DNA from: Deltaproteobacteria bacterium | GTDB taxonomy: Bacteria; Desulfobacterota; Binatia; HRBIN30; CADEER01 | Reading direction: 5' to 3' | Assembly (NCBI GenBank): GCA_029262455.1 | Contig: JAJCZJ010000091.1 | Span: forward strand, 101,465 to 165,464 | Length of the DNA: 64,000 nt | Part shown: piece by piece, positions 34,477 to 42,218 of the stretch | How positions within the stretch are numbered: position 1 is the stretch's first letter | How the letters are laid out: each line of letters begins with the position of its first letter | Notes under the pieces: generated by a model | Told to the model about the DNA's origin: nothing | Database searches by the model: none | The model's input: the letters and a program-made list of their open reading frames with translations, nothing else | Program-made: the position numbers and the translations under genes

Positions 34477-35532
34477 ATGGCAGGAAAAGACCATTTCGTA
34501 GCCCTCTCCGAGTGTCACTTCATGAATCCCGAGTCGATGCATGAAATGTCCTACTACCCGGGGTTTGAGCAGTGGTGGAAGAGTATCGATGGTGTGATGC
34601 GGGCCTGGGGCGGCGGGCGAGACCTCGCAGGCGGCGATGCGATGCCCGAGCCGCGAGCGCACGCCTTGATCGAGTACATGGACAAGTTCGGCGTCGACGT
34701 CTGTTTCGCGCTGCGAGAATCCATGATGGACACGGCCGGCTATGCCACCTGCATGTCGACCAACGGATTCATCATGAAGGAGATCGAGCCCTATAAGGAT
34801 CGCATGTATCTCGAGTGCAACGTTGGCCCGGTACTGCGCCGCGGCGTCAAGCACGCGATCTGGGAGCTCGAGTATCTTTACAAGAACGAGAACGCCAAGC
34901 TGTGTAAAGTCTACGCGCCGGAAGATGCGCCGCTCAATGATCCCGGGATGTGGCCGTTCTATGAGAAGGCGCAGGAGCTAGGAGTTGCGCTGACCATCCA
35001 TACCGGAATGGCGTACGTCCTACCGCAGCCGACCAAGAACACTCTACCCCTGTTGCTCGACGATGTTTGTCTGGACTTTCCCGATCTGAAGGTCATCGCG
35101 TACCACATGGGCTGGCCGTACCATGAAGAATTGATGGGACTAGCGGGCAAACATCAGAATCTTTACCTGAGTTTGTCTGGAATCATTGGCTGGTTTGTCC
35201 ATGCCCCGTACCGCGGTTACCACATGATCGGCGAGGCCCTACAGTGGGTATCCGACGACAAGATCGTCATGGGCTGCGATCTGGCCTTTGACGACATGGG
35301 TGCAGCGGTCGACTATATCCGCAACTTCGAGATGCCCGAAGAGTTGCAGGAGAAGTGGGGCTACAAGACGCTCTCCGAGGAGTCGAAGGCTAAGATCCTC
35401 GGTAAGAACCTTGCCAAGCTAGCCGGAATCAAGCCGACCAAGCGCATCAAGAAAGACAAACCCGCCAAGAAGGTCGCAGCCAAGAAGGTGGCGAAGAAGG
35501 TCGCGAAGAAAGCGGCGAAAAAGAAACGCTAG
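34477..35532 (+). CDS. Amidohydro_2 family hydrolase with histone-like Lys/Ala tail
   Basis: Residues 1-315 form an Amidohydro_2 (ACMSD/gamma-resorcylate decarboxylase-like) TIM barrel. Visible metal-ligand candidates are ECH near residue 13, LTIHTGMAY, VIAYHMGWP and VMGCDLAFDD. The family performs decarboxylation or hydrolysis of aromatic or cyclic acids in the cytoplasm. The last 30-odd residues are an unusual basic tail of repeated AKK units (KKVAAKKVAKKVAKK and more), like histone H1 or Hc1 tails, which the family does not normally have. It follows the Mo hydroxylase by 87 bp on the same strand and may act on its product. Confidence 0.88.
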   Translation: MAGKDHFVALSECHFMNPESMHEMSYYPGFEQWWKSIDGVMRAWGGGRDLAGGDAMPEPRAHALIEYMDKFGVDVCFALRESMMDTAGYATCMSTNGFIMKEIEPYKDRMYLECNVGPVLRRGVKHAIWELEYLYKNENAKLCKVYAPEDAPLNDPGMWPFYEKAQELGVALTIHTGMAYVLPQPTKNTLPLLLDDVCLDFPDLKVIAYHMGWPYHEELMGLAGKHQNLYLSLSGIIGWFVHAPYRGYHMIGEALQWVSDDKIVMGCDLAFDDMGAAVDYIRNFEMPEELQEKWGYKTLSEESKAKILGKNLAKLAGIKPTKRIKKDKPAKKVAAKKVAKKVAKKAAKKKR

Positions 35533-35563
35533 CACTCTTCCTGGACACGGGGAGAGGGGGAGT

Positions 35564-35605
35564 CTCCTGCCGAGCCGCGTGGGAACAGCGAGCACGGCTC
35601 GGCAG
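35564..35605. terminator. Hairpin with 11-bp arms sharing a motif with the right-edge tandem repeat
   Basis: CTGCCGAGCCG (35567-35577) pairs with CGGCTCGGCAG (35595-35605) across a 17-bp loop. The sequence CTCCTGCCGAGCCGCGT is the same as in the 49-bp tandem repeat at 63875-64000. Termination after the amidohydrolase is possible, but no U-tract follows. Confidence 0.45.
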
Positions 35606-35640
35606 TAGCCTCGCAATGCGAGACAAGAAGGTAGTTGGCG

Positions 35641-35690
35641 GATTGATCCCCTCACCTAGCACTCTCCGGGAGGAGAGGGGATCTTTTTCG
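35641..35690 (-). repeat. Dispersed CCCTCTCCC-type repeat, short copy C
   Basis: GATCCCCTCACC, then CTCTCCGGGAGGAGAGGGGAT, is the outer end of repeat B in the same orientation. It could form a compact hairpin just before the thiolase gene at 35698. Confidence 0.6.
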
Positions 35691-35697
35691 CTCAAAG

Positions 35698-36867
35698 ATG
35701 ATGAATTTGAAAGACAAGGCCTGCATCGTCGGGATCGGCGAGACTCCGTACGTGCGCAAGCCGGGCTCTGGACTGACGCAACTCGGTCTCCAGTTGCTGG
35801 CGGCGAGGCGTGCGGTCGACGACGCAGGCGTTTCGCTCAAGGACGTTGATGGTTTGATGCCGTTTCCGAACCTCGGCAATGCCGAGGAGTTCGCCGCGAA
35901 CCTGGGTATCGAGAATCTGCGCTTCGCGACTACGGTCCACACTGGTGGCGCGGCGCCGGTGGCTTCGTTGCGGATTGCGGCGATGGCGGTGTGTTGCGGC
36001 GCTGCGAATGCAGTCCTGATTCCAGCTGGGTGGAACGGCTACTCGGGTAGCCGGGCACGGCAAACGGTCTCGCAGGATGTATCGTCCCTTCCAGGTGGCG
36101 GCATCGCGCGTGACTACTACTTGCCGTTCGGACTCACGGCGCCGCCGCAGTGGTATTCGTTGATGGCGCGTCGGCACATGCACGATTTCGGCACGACCGC
36201 CGAACAGCTCGGCGCGATTGCCGTCGCAATGCGTAAACATGCGCAACTCAATCCCAACGCGGTGATGCACGGCAAGCCGATGACACTCGACGACTACATG
36301 GCTTCTCCGATGATTACGGATCCGTACCGTCTTTTCGACTGTTGCCTCGAGACGGACGGCGCCGCCGCGGTGTTGGTGACGACGACGGAGCGTGCGCGCG
36401 ACCTTGGCAAAAAGCCAGTTTCGATCATGGGCGTCGCCTCGGGGCAGCCCTATCCCGCCGACGAGATCACGAATCGAAAAGACATCTTCCAAACCGGACT
36501 CACGATCGCCGCGCCCGAGGCGTTTGCCGCAGCCGGTGTAAAGCCGAAGGATATCGACTTCGCAGAGATTTACGATTGCTTCACCTTCGAAGTGTTACAA
36601 CAGCTCGAAGAGACCGGTTTTTGCGAGCGTGGCGGCGGTGGGGCGTTCGTCGAAGGTGGCCGCATCGAGATTGGTGGAGAGCTGCCGGTCAATACGCACG
36701 GCGGTTTGCTCTCTGAAGCGCACGTGCTCGGTATGAACCACATCGTCGAAGCGGTGAAGCAGTTGCGGGGTGAAGCTGGTGATCGACAAGTCGCAGAGGC
36801 GGAGCTTGGTGTTGTCACCGGATGGGGTGACTTCGGCGACGGCAGCTTGGCGATTCTCAGGAACTAG
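35698..36867 (+). CDS. Thiolase-fold protein (SCP2/Ltp-like thiolase or aldolase)
   Basis: This 389-residue thiolase-superfamily protein is of the SCP2/lipid-transfer type. It has ACIVGIGETPYVRKPGSG at the start, GNAEEFAANLGIENLRF, AAMAVCCGAANAVLIPAG at the nucleophile-Cys region, DIDFAEIYDCFTFEVLQQLEE, and the family end NTHGGLLSEAHVLGMNHI with the active-site His. The nearest described relatives work with a DUF35 partner; Ltp2 with the DUF35 part of ChsH2 cleaves steroid side chains by retro-aldol reaction. The next gene, six bases away, is a DUF35 protein, which fits this model. Thiolysis is the alternative. Confidence 0.88.
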   Translation: MMNLKDKACIVGIGETPYVRKPGSGLTQLGLQLLAARRAVDDAGVSLKDVDGLMPFPNLGNAEEFAANLGIENLRFATTVHTGGAAPVASLRIAAMAVCCGAANAVLIPAGWNGYSGSRARQTVSQDVSSLPGGGIARDYYLPFGLTAPPQWYSLMARRHMHDFGTTAEQLGAIAVAMRKHAQLNPNAVMHGKPMTLDDYMASPMITDPYRLFDCCLETDGAAAVLVTTTERARDLGKKPVSIMGVASGQPYPADEITNRKDIFQTGLTIAAPEAFAAAGVKPKDIDFAEIYDCFTFEVLQQLEETGFCERGGGGAFVEGGRIEIGGELPVNTHGGLLSEAHVLGMNHIVEAVKQLRGEAGDRQVAEAELGVVTGWGDFGDGSLAILRN

Positions 36868-36873
36868 GCCGAG

Positions 36874-37281
36874 ATGAGTGAATACAAAAAACCCCTGCCC
36901 GAGCTCGATGGTCTGACCGCGGAGTTCTACGGTTGGTGCAAGAAGGGCGAACTGCGGTTCCAACGATGCCTGAGCTGCAACGGATGGCGTCATGTACCGC
37001 GAGAGATGTGTCCCGAGTGTGCATCAACGGATTGGGAGTGGCAGCGATCATCCGGCAAGGGGAAAATCTTCACCTGGACGGTCGCTGAACGTCCGATGCA
37101 TCCCGGATTTGCCGACGCAGCCCCGTACGCACCGGTCGTCGTAGAATTGGAAGAAGGCGTCCGGGTCCTGACCGAGATGACCGACTGCATGCCGTCCGAC
37201 CTGGTCATCGACATGCCAGTAGAGGTCACCTTCGAAGCCGTGACCCCCGAAGTAACTTTGCCGAAATTCAAAAAGAGCTAA
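36874..37281 (+). CDS. DUF35 Zn-ribbon/OB-fold protein
   Basis: This 135-residue protein has the rubredoxin-like zinc ribbon with four Cys (CLSCNGWRHVPREMCPEC, about 39-56) followed by an OB-fold domain (GKIFTWTVAERPMHPGF, PVVVELEEGVRVLTEM). DUF35 proteins bind acyl-CoA and partner with thiolase-like or HMG-CoA-synthase-like enzymes. It starts six bases after the thiolase stop, so the two are very likely translated together as a complex. An inverted-repeat element begins at its stop codon. Confidence 0.93.
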   Translation: MSEYKKPLPELDGLTAEFYGWCKKGELRFQRCLSCNGWRHVPREMCPECASTDWEWQRSSGKGKIFTWTVAERPMHPGFADAAPYAPVVVELEEGVRVLTEMTDCMPSDLVIDMPVEVTFEAVTPEVTLPKFKKS

Positions 37282-37380
37282 CCGCAGATGAACGCAGAAA
37301 AGCGCTGATTCTTTATCGGCGCGGCCGCGACGACATCCGGCAGCCGAATATCTGCGGTTAACAGCGTTCACCCGCGGTTT
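37281..37380. repeat. Intergenic inverted-repeat element, copy 2
   Basis: The left arm ACCGCAGATGAACGCAGAAA faces a right arm whose reverse complement is AAACCGCGGGTGAACGCTG, around a centre of about 45 bp. It uses the same words as copy 1 at 21428-21515. It fills the 141-bp gap between the DUF35 gene and the enoyl-CoA hydratase. Confidence 0.6.
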
Positions 37381-37422
37381 GAAACTAGTTCCACCGCTAT
37401 TCGCATGAACTCTGGAGGTCCC

Positions 37423-38205
37423 ATGAGCAATCTCAATCTTCCCGACACGTTCACGTACGAAAAGCGCGACAAGATTGCGATCATGACAATCAACCGTCCG
37501 GACGCGATGAACGCCTTTACGGCAGACATGCTGCGCGGCATGGATGCCGCGTTCGATGACTTCCAGCAGGATGACGGTCTCTGGGTGGCGATCCTTACCG
37601 CTGCTGGTGAGAAGGCCTTTTCGGCTGGTATGGACCTCAAAGAAGCCATTCCGATGCTGCAGAGCGGTGACGAAATGGGCTATGAGGACCACACGAAACG
37701 GCCGTTCTCTGACGTATTCAAGCCGATCATCGGTGCGGTGAATGGTTTTTGCATCGCAGGCGGGATGGAGTTCCTGCAGGGAACCGATATTCGCATTGCG
37801 GCCGAAACCGCGACCTTTGGCCTTGGGGAAGTGCGTTGGGGCATTATCCCGACCGGCGGCTCGCACGTGCGTCTGCCGCGGCAGATTCCATGGGCGATCG
37901 CGATGGAGATGTTGCTATCCGGAAAGAACTTAAGTGCGCAACGAGCGTACGACATTGGTTTGATCAATGAAATTGTACCTGCCGAAAAGCTGATGGAGTC
38001 GGCAATCAAGTGGGCAGAAACGATCTGCAAGAACGGCCCGCTGGCAGTGCGTACGGCGAAGGAAATCGCGGTGCGTGCTTTGTCTCTCGAGTCCGGCTTT
38101 GTCCTCGAGAAAGCTCTCGGCGCGCGCGTGATGCAGTCGGAGGATGCTAAGGAGGGGCCTCGCGCCTTCGCCGAGAAGCGCAAGCCGAAGTATACGGGCA
38201 AGTAG
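37423..38205 (+). CDS. Enoyl-CoA hydratase/isomerase
   Basis: A strong GGAGG five bases upstream selects the ATG at 37423 over one at 37405, giving 260 residues. Crotonase motifs are intact: IAIMTINRPDAMNAFT, the first oxyanion loop AFSAGMDLKEAI, the second VNGFCIAGGMEFLQGTDIRIA, and FGLGEVRWGIIPTGG with a Glu at the usual catalytic place. It would hydrate a trans-2-enoyl-CoA or isomerise a related thioester in the cytoplasm. It belongs to the same strand as the thiolase pair and the LLM oxidoreductase and probably serves the same degradation pathway. Confidence 0.92.
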   Translation: MSNLNLPDTFTYEKRDKIAIMTINRPDAMNAFTADMLRGMDAAFDDFQQDDGLWVAILTAAGEKAFSAGMDLKEAIPMLQSGDEMGYEDHTKRPFSDVFKPIIGAVNGFCIAGGMEFLQGTDIRIAAETATFGLGEVRWGIIPTGGSHVRLPRQIPWAIAMEMLLSGKNLSAQRAYDIGLINEIVPAEKLMESAIKWAETICKNGPLAVRTAKEIAVRALSLESGFVLEKALGARVMQSEDAKEGPRAFAEKRKPKYTGK

Positions 38206-38249
38206 CGGGCGGTGCGGGTAGCTTCGCGGGGCTACCACGAGGGGGCGAG

Positions 38250-39173
38250 ATGAAGTTTGCACTCGGAATGCCTGGTTTGATTCTTTACCCACCGTTGGTC
38301 GGGCCTTGGGAGGCAGACGCGTCGCCGCGAGATCTCGTCGGTATTGCTCAGCGTGCTGACGAGCTGGGTTTCGACATGCTCACAATATCCGAGCATATCG
38401 TCATGCCGGAGAAGATGGCCGGCGCGATGGGCCGGCGCTTTCCCGATTCTTTGGTTGCGGCGTCGGTGTTGGCGGGCGCCACACAGCGCATCAAGATGCT
38501 GACTTATGTCTTGGTGCTTCCGTTTCGCAATCCTGTCGTATTGGCCAAGCAGGTGGCGACAGTTGATTTCATGTCTGATGGTCGCTTTGTCCTGGGCGTC
38601 GGCATTGGCCATACGCGCGCCGAGTTTAATGCGATTGGCGTTCCATTTGAGCACCGCGGCTCGCGATCAAACGAGTACATCGAGGCGATGAAAGAGCTTT
38701 GGACCAGTAACTCGCCGAAGTTCAAGGGCGACTTCGTCGAGTTCGCAGAGATTGCGTTCGATCCGAAGCCGGTGCAAAAGCCGCATCCCCCGTTGATGGT
38801 CGGTGGCAATTCCAAGCCCGCCATGCGGCGCGCTGCCAAGTACGGAGACGGCTGGCTGCCGTGGTTGATCAAGCGTGAGGATCTACCGGATTGCCTGGAC
38901 TACGTCCGCTCGCAACCGAACTCGCGGGCGAACGATCCAGGGTTTGAGGTCGTGTTGCCGATTAGCGAGTACAAGGTCGAGGACTACTCTCACAGGGAAC
39001 TTGGTGAGACTACAGTGCCGGCCTCGACGCAGCATATGATCGACGAAGTTGGCCGTCATAGGGAAGCCGGAGTGACAGTGACGCAAGTCGCGCCGCCGAA
39101 AACCAGGAGCGGTGAGCACTTCATCGAGTGGATCGAGTGGTTTGCTCGGGATGTGATGCCGGAGTTTCAGTGA
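38250..39173 (+). CDS. LLM-class flavin/F420-dependent oxidoreductase
   Basis: This 307-residue luciferase-like monooxygenase-fold protein has LVGIAQRADELGFDMLTISEH, TQRIKMLTYVLVLPFRNPVVLAKQ and SDGRFVLGVGIGHTRAEF, all typical of the F420-dependent branch. The central PHPPLMVGGNSKPAMRRAAKYGDGWLP is the hallmark segment. It should transfer hydride between coenzyme F420 or FMN and an organic substrate. No F420 biosynthesis genes lie in the window, so the cofactor is inferred from family resemblance only. It ends the plus-strand catabolic block, and a repeat-rich gap follows. Confidence 0.9.
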   Translation: MKFALGMPGLILYPPLVGPWEADASPRDLVGIAQRADELGFDMLTISEHIVMPEKMAGAMGRRFPDSLVAASVLAGATQRIKMLTYVLVLPFRNPVVLAKQVATVDFMSDGRFVLGVGIGHTRAEFNAIGVPFEHRGSRSNEYIEAMKELWTSNSPKFKGDFVEFAEIAFDPKPVQKPHPPLMVGGNSKPAMRRAAKYGDGWLPWLIKREDLPDCLDYVRSQPNSRANDPGFEVVLPISEYKVEDYSHRELGETTVPASTQHMIDEVGRHREAGVTVTQVAPPKTRSGEHFIEWIEWFARDVMPEFQ

Positions 39174-39199
39174 GTTGCTGCGAGCTGGCAGATGTCACG

Positions 39200-39430
39200 G
39201 CTCGGCCGCGGGCGAACCCAGCCCGACCGACGGCCAGAACCAGACCGCTGGTGAACACCGAGGCTGGGCCGGGACTTGGCCACGGATGAACAATGGTAAA
39301 ACTAGCCCGGCCATTGGCCGGAACCAAACCGCTGATGAACGCTGGTGAACGGTGAGGCTACGAACGACCCGACCAACCGCCTCACTAATCACTAATTCCA
39401 TGGCTGAACCCTGATGAACACGGATCTTCC
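39200..39430. repeat. Degenerate intergenic repeat region
   Basis: The 408-bp gap after the LLM gene (39174-39581) has no convincing gene. Its first half holds two diverged direct repeats (ACGGCCAGAACCAGACCGCTG and TTGGCCGGAACCAAACCGCTG, each followed by a GATGAAC or GGTGAAC word) and further GATGAACAC text, the same vocabulary as inverted-repeat copies 1 and 2. It looks like a decayed repeat cluster. The second half, 39431-39581, shows nothing but the ribosome site of the next gene. Confidence 0.45.
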
Positions 39431-39581
39431 GTGCCGCATAAACTCTTCGCGCGCCGCGCAGAAACGACATCTTTGTTACACAGATTTGAGTGCCAATGAC
39501 TGGGGCTGCCGTCGTGGGTTTGCGGGAGTGAAGGCGCGCTATTGTGTACGGTGGCTCCGTGATTTGTGATTGGGAGGTTCA

Positions 39582-40007
39582 ATGGCCAAAACCGCGGAGC
39601 TCAAAACAAAACCGAGTCGTCAGAGTGTGTCGGCCTTTGTGTCTGCAGTCGAAGACGTCCAACGGCGCAAGGACTGTAGCGAGTTGTTGGCGTTGATGAA
39701 GGAAGTGACCGGCGAGAGGCCGACGATGTGGGGTGATAGCATCGTCGGCTTCGGCACATATCACTACAAGTACGAGAGCGGTCGAGAGGGCGATTGGTTC
39801 GTCACTGGATTTTCCCCGCGCAAGCGTGACTTGAGCATTTACATCATACCCGGTTTTGCCCCATACGAGTCATTGATGCAGGAGCTCGGCAAGTTTCGCC
39901 TCGGGAAATCATGTCTGTACGTCAAGAAACTCGATGATTTGGATCGCCCGACTCTACGCAAACTCGTTGCTCGTTCGGTTGCGGATATGGGCCGGAAGTA
40001 CGGGTGA
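39582..40007 (+). CDS. DUF1801 (YdhG-like) protein
   Basis: This 141-residue protein starts at the ATG preceded by GGGAGG. It has the DUF1801 pattern: KTKPSRQSVSAFVSAVED, KEVTGERPTMWGDSIVGFGTYHYKY, GFSPRKRDLSIYI and LGKFRLGKSCLYVKKLDDLD. The fold is the YdhG/frataxin-like family of small soluble proteins with no firmly known reaction. It appears as a single-gene unit and has no visible tie to the catabolic block. Confidence 0.92.
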   Translation: MAKTAELKTKPSRQSVSAFVSAVEDVQRRKDCSELLALMKEVTGERPTMWGDSIVGFGTYHYKYESGREGDWFVTGFSPRKRDLSIYIIPGFAPYESLMQELGKFRLGKSCLYVKKLDDLDRPTLRKLVARSVADMGRKYG

Positions 40008-40137
40008 CCCGGCCGCACGAATTACGCGCGTTAGAAAAATGGGGTTGCGGGGTGTACTTCTATCTAGTGTGGCTGCGCCTCGGCCGAACAAGAGATTTGC
40101 GAATGAGGCTAAGTTTTTTGAATTGTGGGGTTCCGGC

Positions 40138-40689
40138 ATGAGTCGATTGATTTTGCATCTGTGCTTCCTTTTGGCCATCGTGGCTCCGGTTGCGGCCGAA
40201 GATCTAGAGGTTGGCGAGGCTGCCGAACCTATTGCGGGAACCTTGGATGTCGAACAGGTTCAATCTGACGTGCGCGACCTTCTCGATGCGTCTTATGGCG
40301 GCGATGTCGAGGTCGCGCTTCGGCTGACCCATCCGGTGTTGATCAAGGCGCTCGGCGGTCGGGGGGATGCACGCAAGAGCTTCACGACAGCGATTGAGCG
40401 CGTGAAGAGCTTGGGCCTGAAAGTCCAGAGCTTCGAATTCTCAGGGGCGACTTCGTTCGTAGCGGGGAATGACGAGCGCCTCTATGCAATTGTCCCGACG
40501 CGGGTGATCGTGTCGGCCGGTGCAAAGAAATTGGTGAGTCGGAATTTCCAGATCGGTGTGCGCGAGGAAGAGGGTGGTGCTTGGACCTACATCGAGGGCT
40601 CAAAGTTCGACGCGGCGATCCGTGCGGAACACTTCGATGACTTTCCGGAGGAGTACAAGTTCCCAAAGACCTCGCGTGTCTTGCAGTAA
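40138..40689 (+). CDS. Secreted hypothetical protein
   Basis: The ATG at 40138 starts a clean signal peptide (MSRLILHLCFLLAIVAPVAA), leaving about 160 mature residues; the longer frame from 39934 overlaps the DUF1801 gene. The mature part (VQSDVRDLLDASYGGDVEVALRL, FTTAIERVKSLGLKVQSFEF, YAIVPTRVIVSAGAKKL, WTYIEGSKFDAAI) has alternating helix and strand and could adopt an NTF2-like alpha+beta fold, but I do not recognise a family. It is probably periplasmic. Neighbours are unrelated small genes. Confidence 0.75.
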   Translation: MSRLILHLCFLLAIVAPVAAEDLEVGEAAEPIAGTLDVEQVQSDVRDLLDASYGGDVEVALRLTHPVLIKALGGRGDARKSFTTAIERVKSLGLKVQSFEFSGATSFVAGNDERLYAIVPTRVIVSAGAKKLVSRNFQIGVREEEGGAWTYIEGSKFDAAIRAEHFDDFPEEYKFPKTSRVLQ

Positions 40690-40765
40690 CGGCTCGTAAC
40701 AAACACGAGGTCTTCCCGGCAATCCGCTCTCTGTGGGCATTGCTGTGGATAGGAGGTTTGGAGCG

Positions 40766-41086
40766 ATGTCCCCAGAGTATGTCGATTATGTCGTCGAGCA
40801 GATGCAGGAGTCGCGGGATGTTACGACGCGTAAGATGTTTGGCGGACTCGGCATTTATGTTCGCGGAACGTTTTGCGCCATCGTCGGGTCCTCGGATCGA
40901 TTCTACTTGCGGGTAGGACCGAGCAACGTTGACGACTTCAAGGAACGGGGGATGAAGAAGTTTCCCGGTGGCAAGGGCAAGGGGATGCCTTACTATGAGG
41001 TGCCGGAGGACGTATTGGAAGATTCCTCGATCCTCAAGGACTGGGTGACGAAGGCTCGTTTGGCTGCCATCGAGGCCAAGAAGTAG
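40766..41086 (+). CDS. TfoX N-terminal domain protein
   Basis: AGGAGG precedes the ATG at 40766; an in-frame upstream start at 40733 lacks such a site. The 106-residue product has the TfoX_N pattern: YVDYVVEQMQESRDVTTRKMFGGLGIYVRGTFCAIV, then FYLRVGPSNVDDFKERGMKKF and MPYYEVPEDVLED. TfoX_N domains are named after the competence regulator, but stand-alone forms such as this are common and uncharacterised. It is convergent with the WD40 protein gene with only 24 bp between. Confidence 0.93.
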   Translation: MSPEYVDYVVEQMQESRDVTTRKMFGGLGIYVRGTFCAIVGSSDRFYLRVGPSNVDDFKERGMKKFPGGKGKGMPYYEVPEDVLEDSSILKDWVTKARLAAIEAKK

Positions 41087-41110
41087 CTGATTGCCGACTT
41101 GCGCGACCCG

Positions 41111-42115
41111 CTACGGGAGCTTCCAAAGGCCGATACGTGAGTCCCAGAGCCCGGCAGCGATATAGACACTGTCGGGCGAGAGGGCAACAGATTGAACAAT
41201 TTGCTCTTGCCGCGCATTTGCCAGCTCACGATCGTTTTCGATGTCCCATACGACGATGTTGCCGCGTTCGTCACCACTGGCTAGCGTCTTGCCGTCGCTG
41301 GCCAGAGCCAGGGCCCGGACCCAGTAGGTGCTAAAGCGTTCGCGCTTGAAGACGGGCTTCAGGTCTGACGACCAAACCTGAACGCCGCCCTTCGCGCCAG
41401 CTTGTGTTCCTGCGGCCAGCCGCTTTCCACGCTGCGAAAGCGCGATGCCCCACACCCCGGCGTTGGCCGCGGTCCCATCTTGAGCTGTGCTCGAGAGTTT
41501 CTTTCCAGCGCGAGTATTCCATACTTCTAGGCGCGTGCGATGGGAGTCGCTGTAGGTTCCTTCGGCAGCGGCCAGGACGGTGCCGTCCCCGGAAAAGGCG
41601 AGTCCGTTTCTCACCTCCATTTTGGTCGGCAGTGTTCTGAAAAGATCGCCGGTATTGATGTTCCAAACCTCGACCTTTCGATCTCCGGTGGTCAGAGCAA
41701 CGACGGTGCCGCGTCCATTGACGGCACCGCGAACGTACTTTCCGGCGGTGACGACTTTTCGCGTTTGGTTTGAAAGTTGGACGAGGGCGATCTGATTGCC
41801 AGACTCACGCAAGAGCAAGGAGTCTATGTCTGGGGCGAAAGCGCAGATTTCGGTCGTATGGAGATCTGTCGGGGTAAATTTCCCGTCCATGCTGGCAAGG
41901 ATGACTTTGCCGTCGGAGCGGCAGCCTACGAGTCCTCGTCCCTGTGACCTGAACCATAGTTGCACCAAAACGCCGTCCGGCCGCTGATCCGTTGGCGTAG
42001 GGCCGGGCTCGCCGAAAAGACCCACTTCCTGCAGCGCTACGCCGTCGCCGAACTCTCGAGCCTGGCAAGCGTTGATGGGAATCAAGAGTGCGAGTAGGAG
42101 TGCGAGGCGATTCAT
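41111..42115 (-). CDS. Exported WD40-repeat beta-propeller protein
   Basis: This 334-residue protein begins with a signal peptide (MNRLALLLALLIPINACQA); the Cys at 17 within INACQA could also be lipidated, although the lipobox is imperfect. It continues with WD40-type blades: GRGTVVALTTGDRKVEVWNINTG, FSGDGTVLAAAEG...LEVWNTRAGK, ALASDGKTLASGDERGNIVVWDIE and ALSPDSVYIAAGLWDSRIGLWKLP. At least five blades are visible. Such propellers mediate protein contacts; no enzyme motif is present. It probably acts in the periplasm. It lies downstream of two CoA-transferase genes on the same strand but is not obviously related to them. Confidence 0.88.
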   Translation of the reverse strand: MNRLALLLALLIPINACQAREFGDGVALQEVGLFGEPGPTPTDQRPDGVLVQLWFRSQGRGLVGCRSDGKVILASMDGKFTPTDLHTTEICAFAPDIDSLLLRESGNQIALVQLSNQTRKVVTAGKYVRGAVNGRGTVVALTTGDRKVEVWNINTGDLFRTLPTKMEVRNGLAFSGDGTVLAAAEGTYSDSHRTRLEVWNTRAGKKLSSTAQDGTAANAGVWGIALSQRGKRLAAGTQAGAKGGVQVWSSDLKPVFKRERFSTYWVRALALASDGKTLASGDERGNIVVWDIENDRELANARQEQIVQSVALSPDSVYIAAGLWDSRIGLWKLP

Positions 42116-42218
42116 CTGTTCAAGCTGAAGGGTTCTCCGAGAACTTCAAGCTCGACAGTCGATCCAACTGTTCGCTTGCCGCAGCCAGCTTCCCCGACCG
42201 AGGAGGGAGAATTCTTGA

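Noticed and set aside
39934-40137. Longer N-terminus of the secreted protein at 40138
   Set aside because: It would overlap the DUF1801 gene and place a clear signal peptide 68 residues inside the protein.
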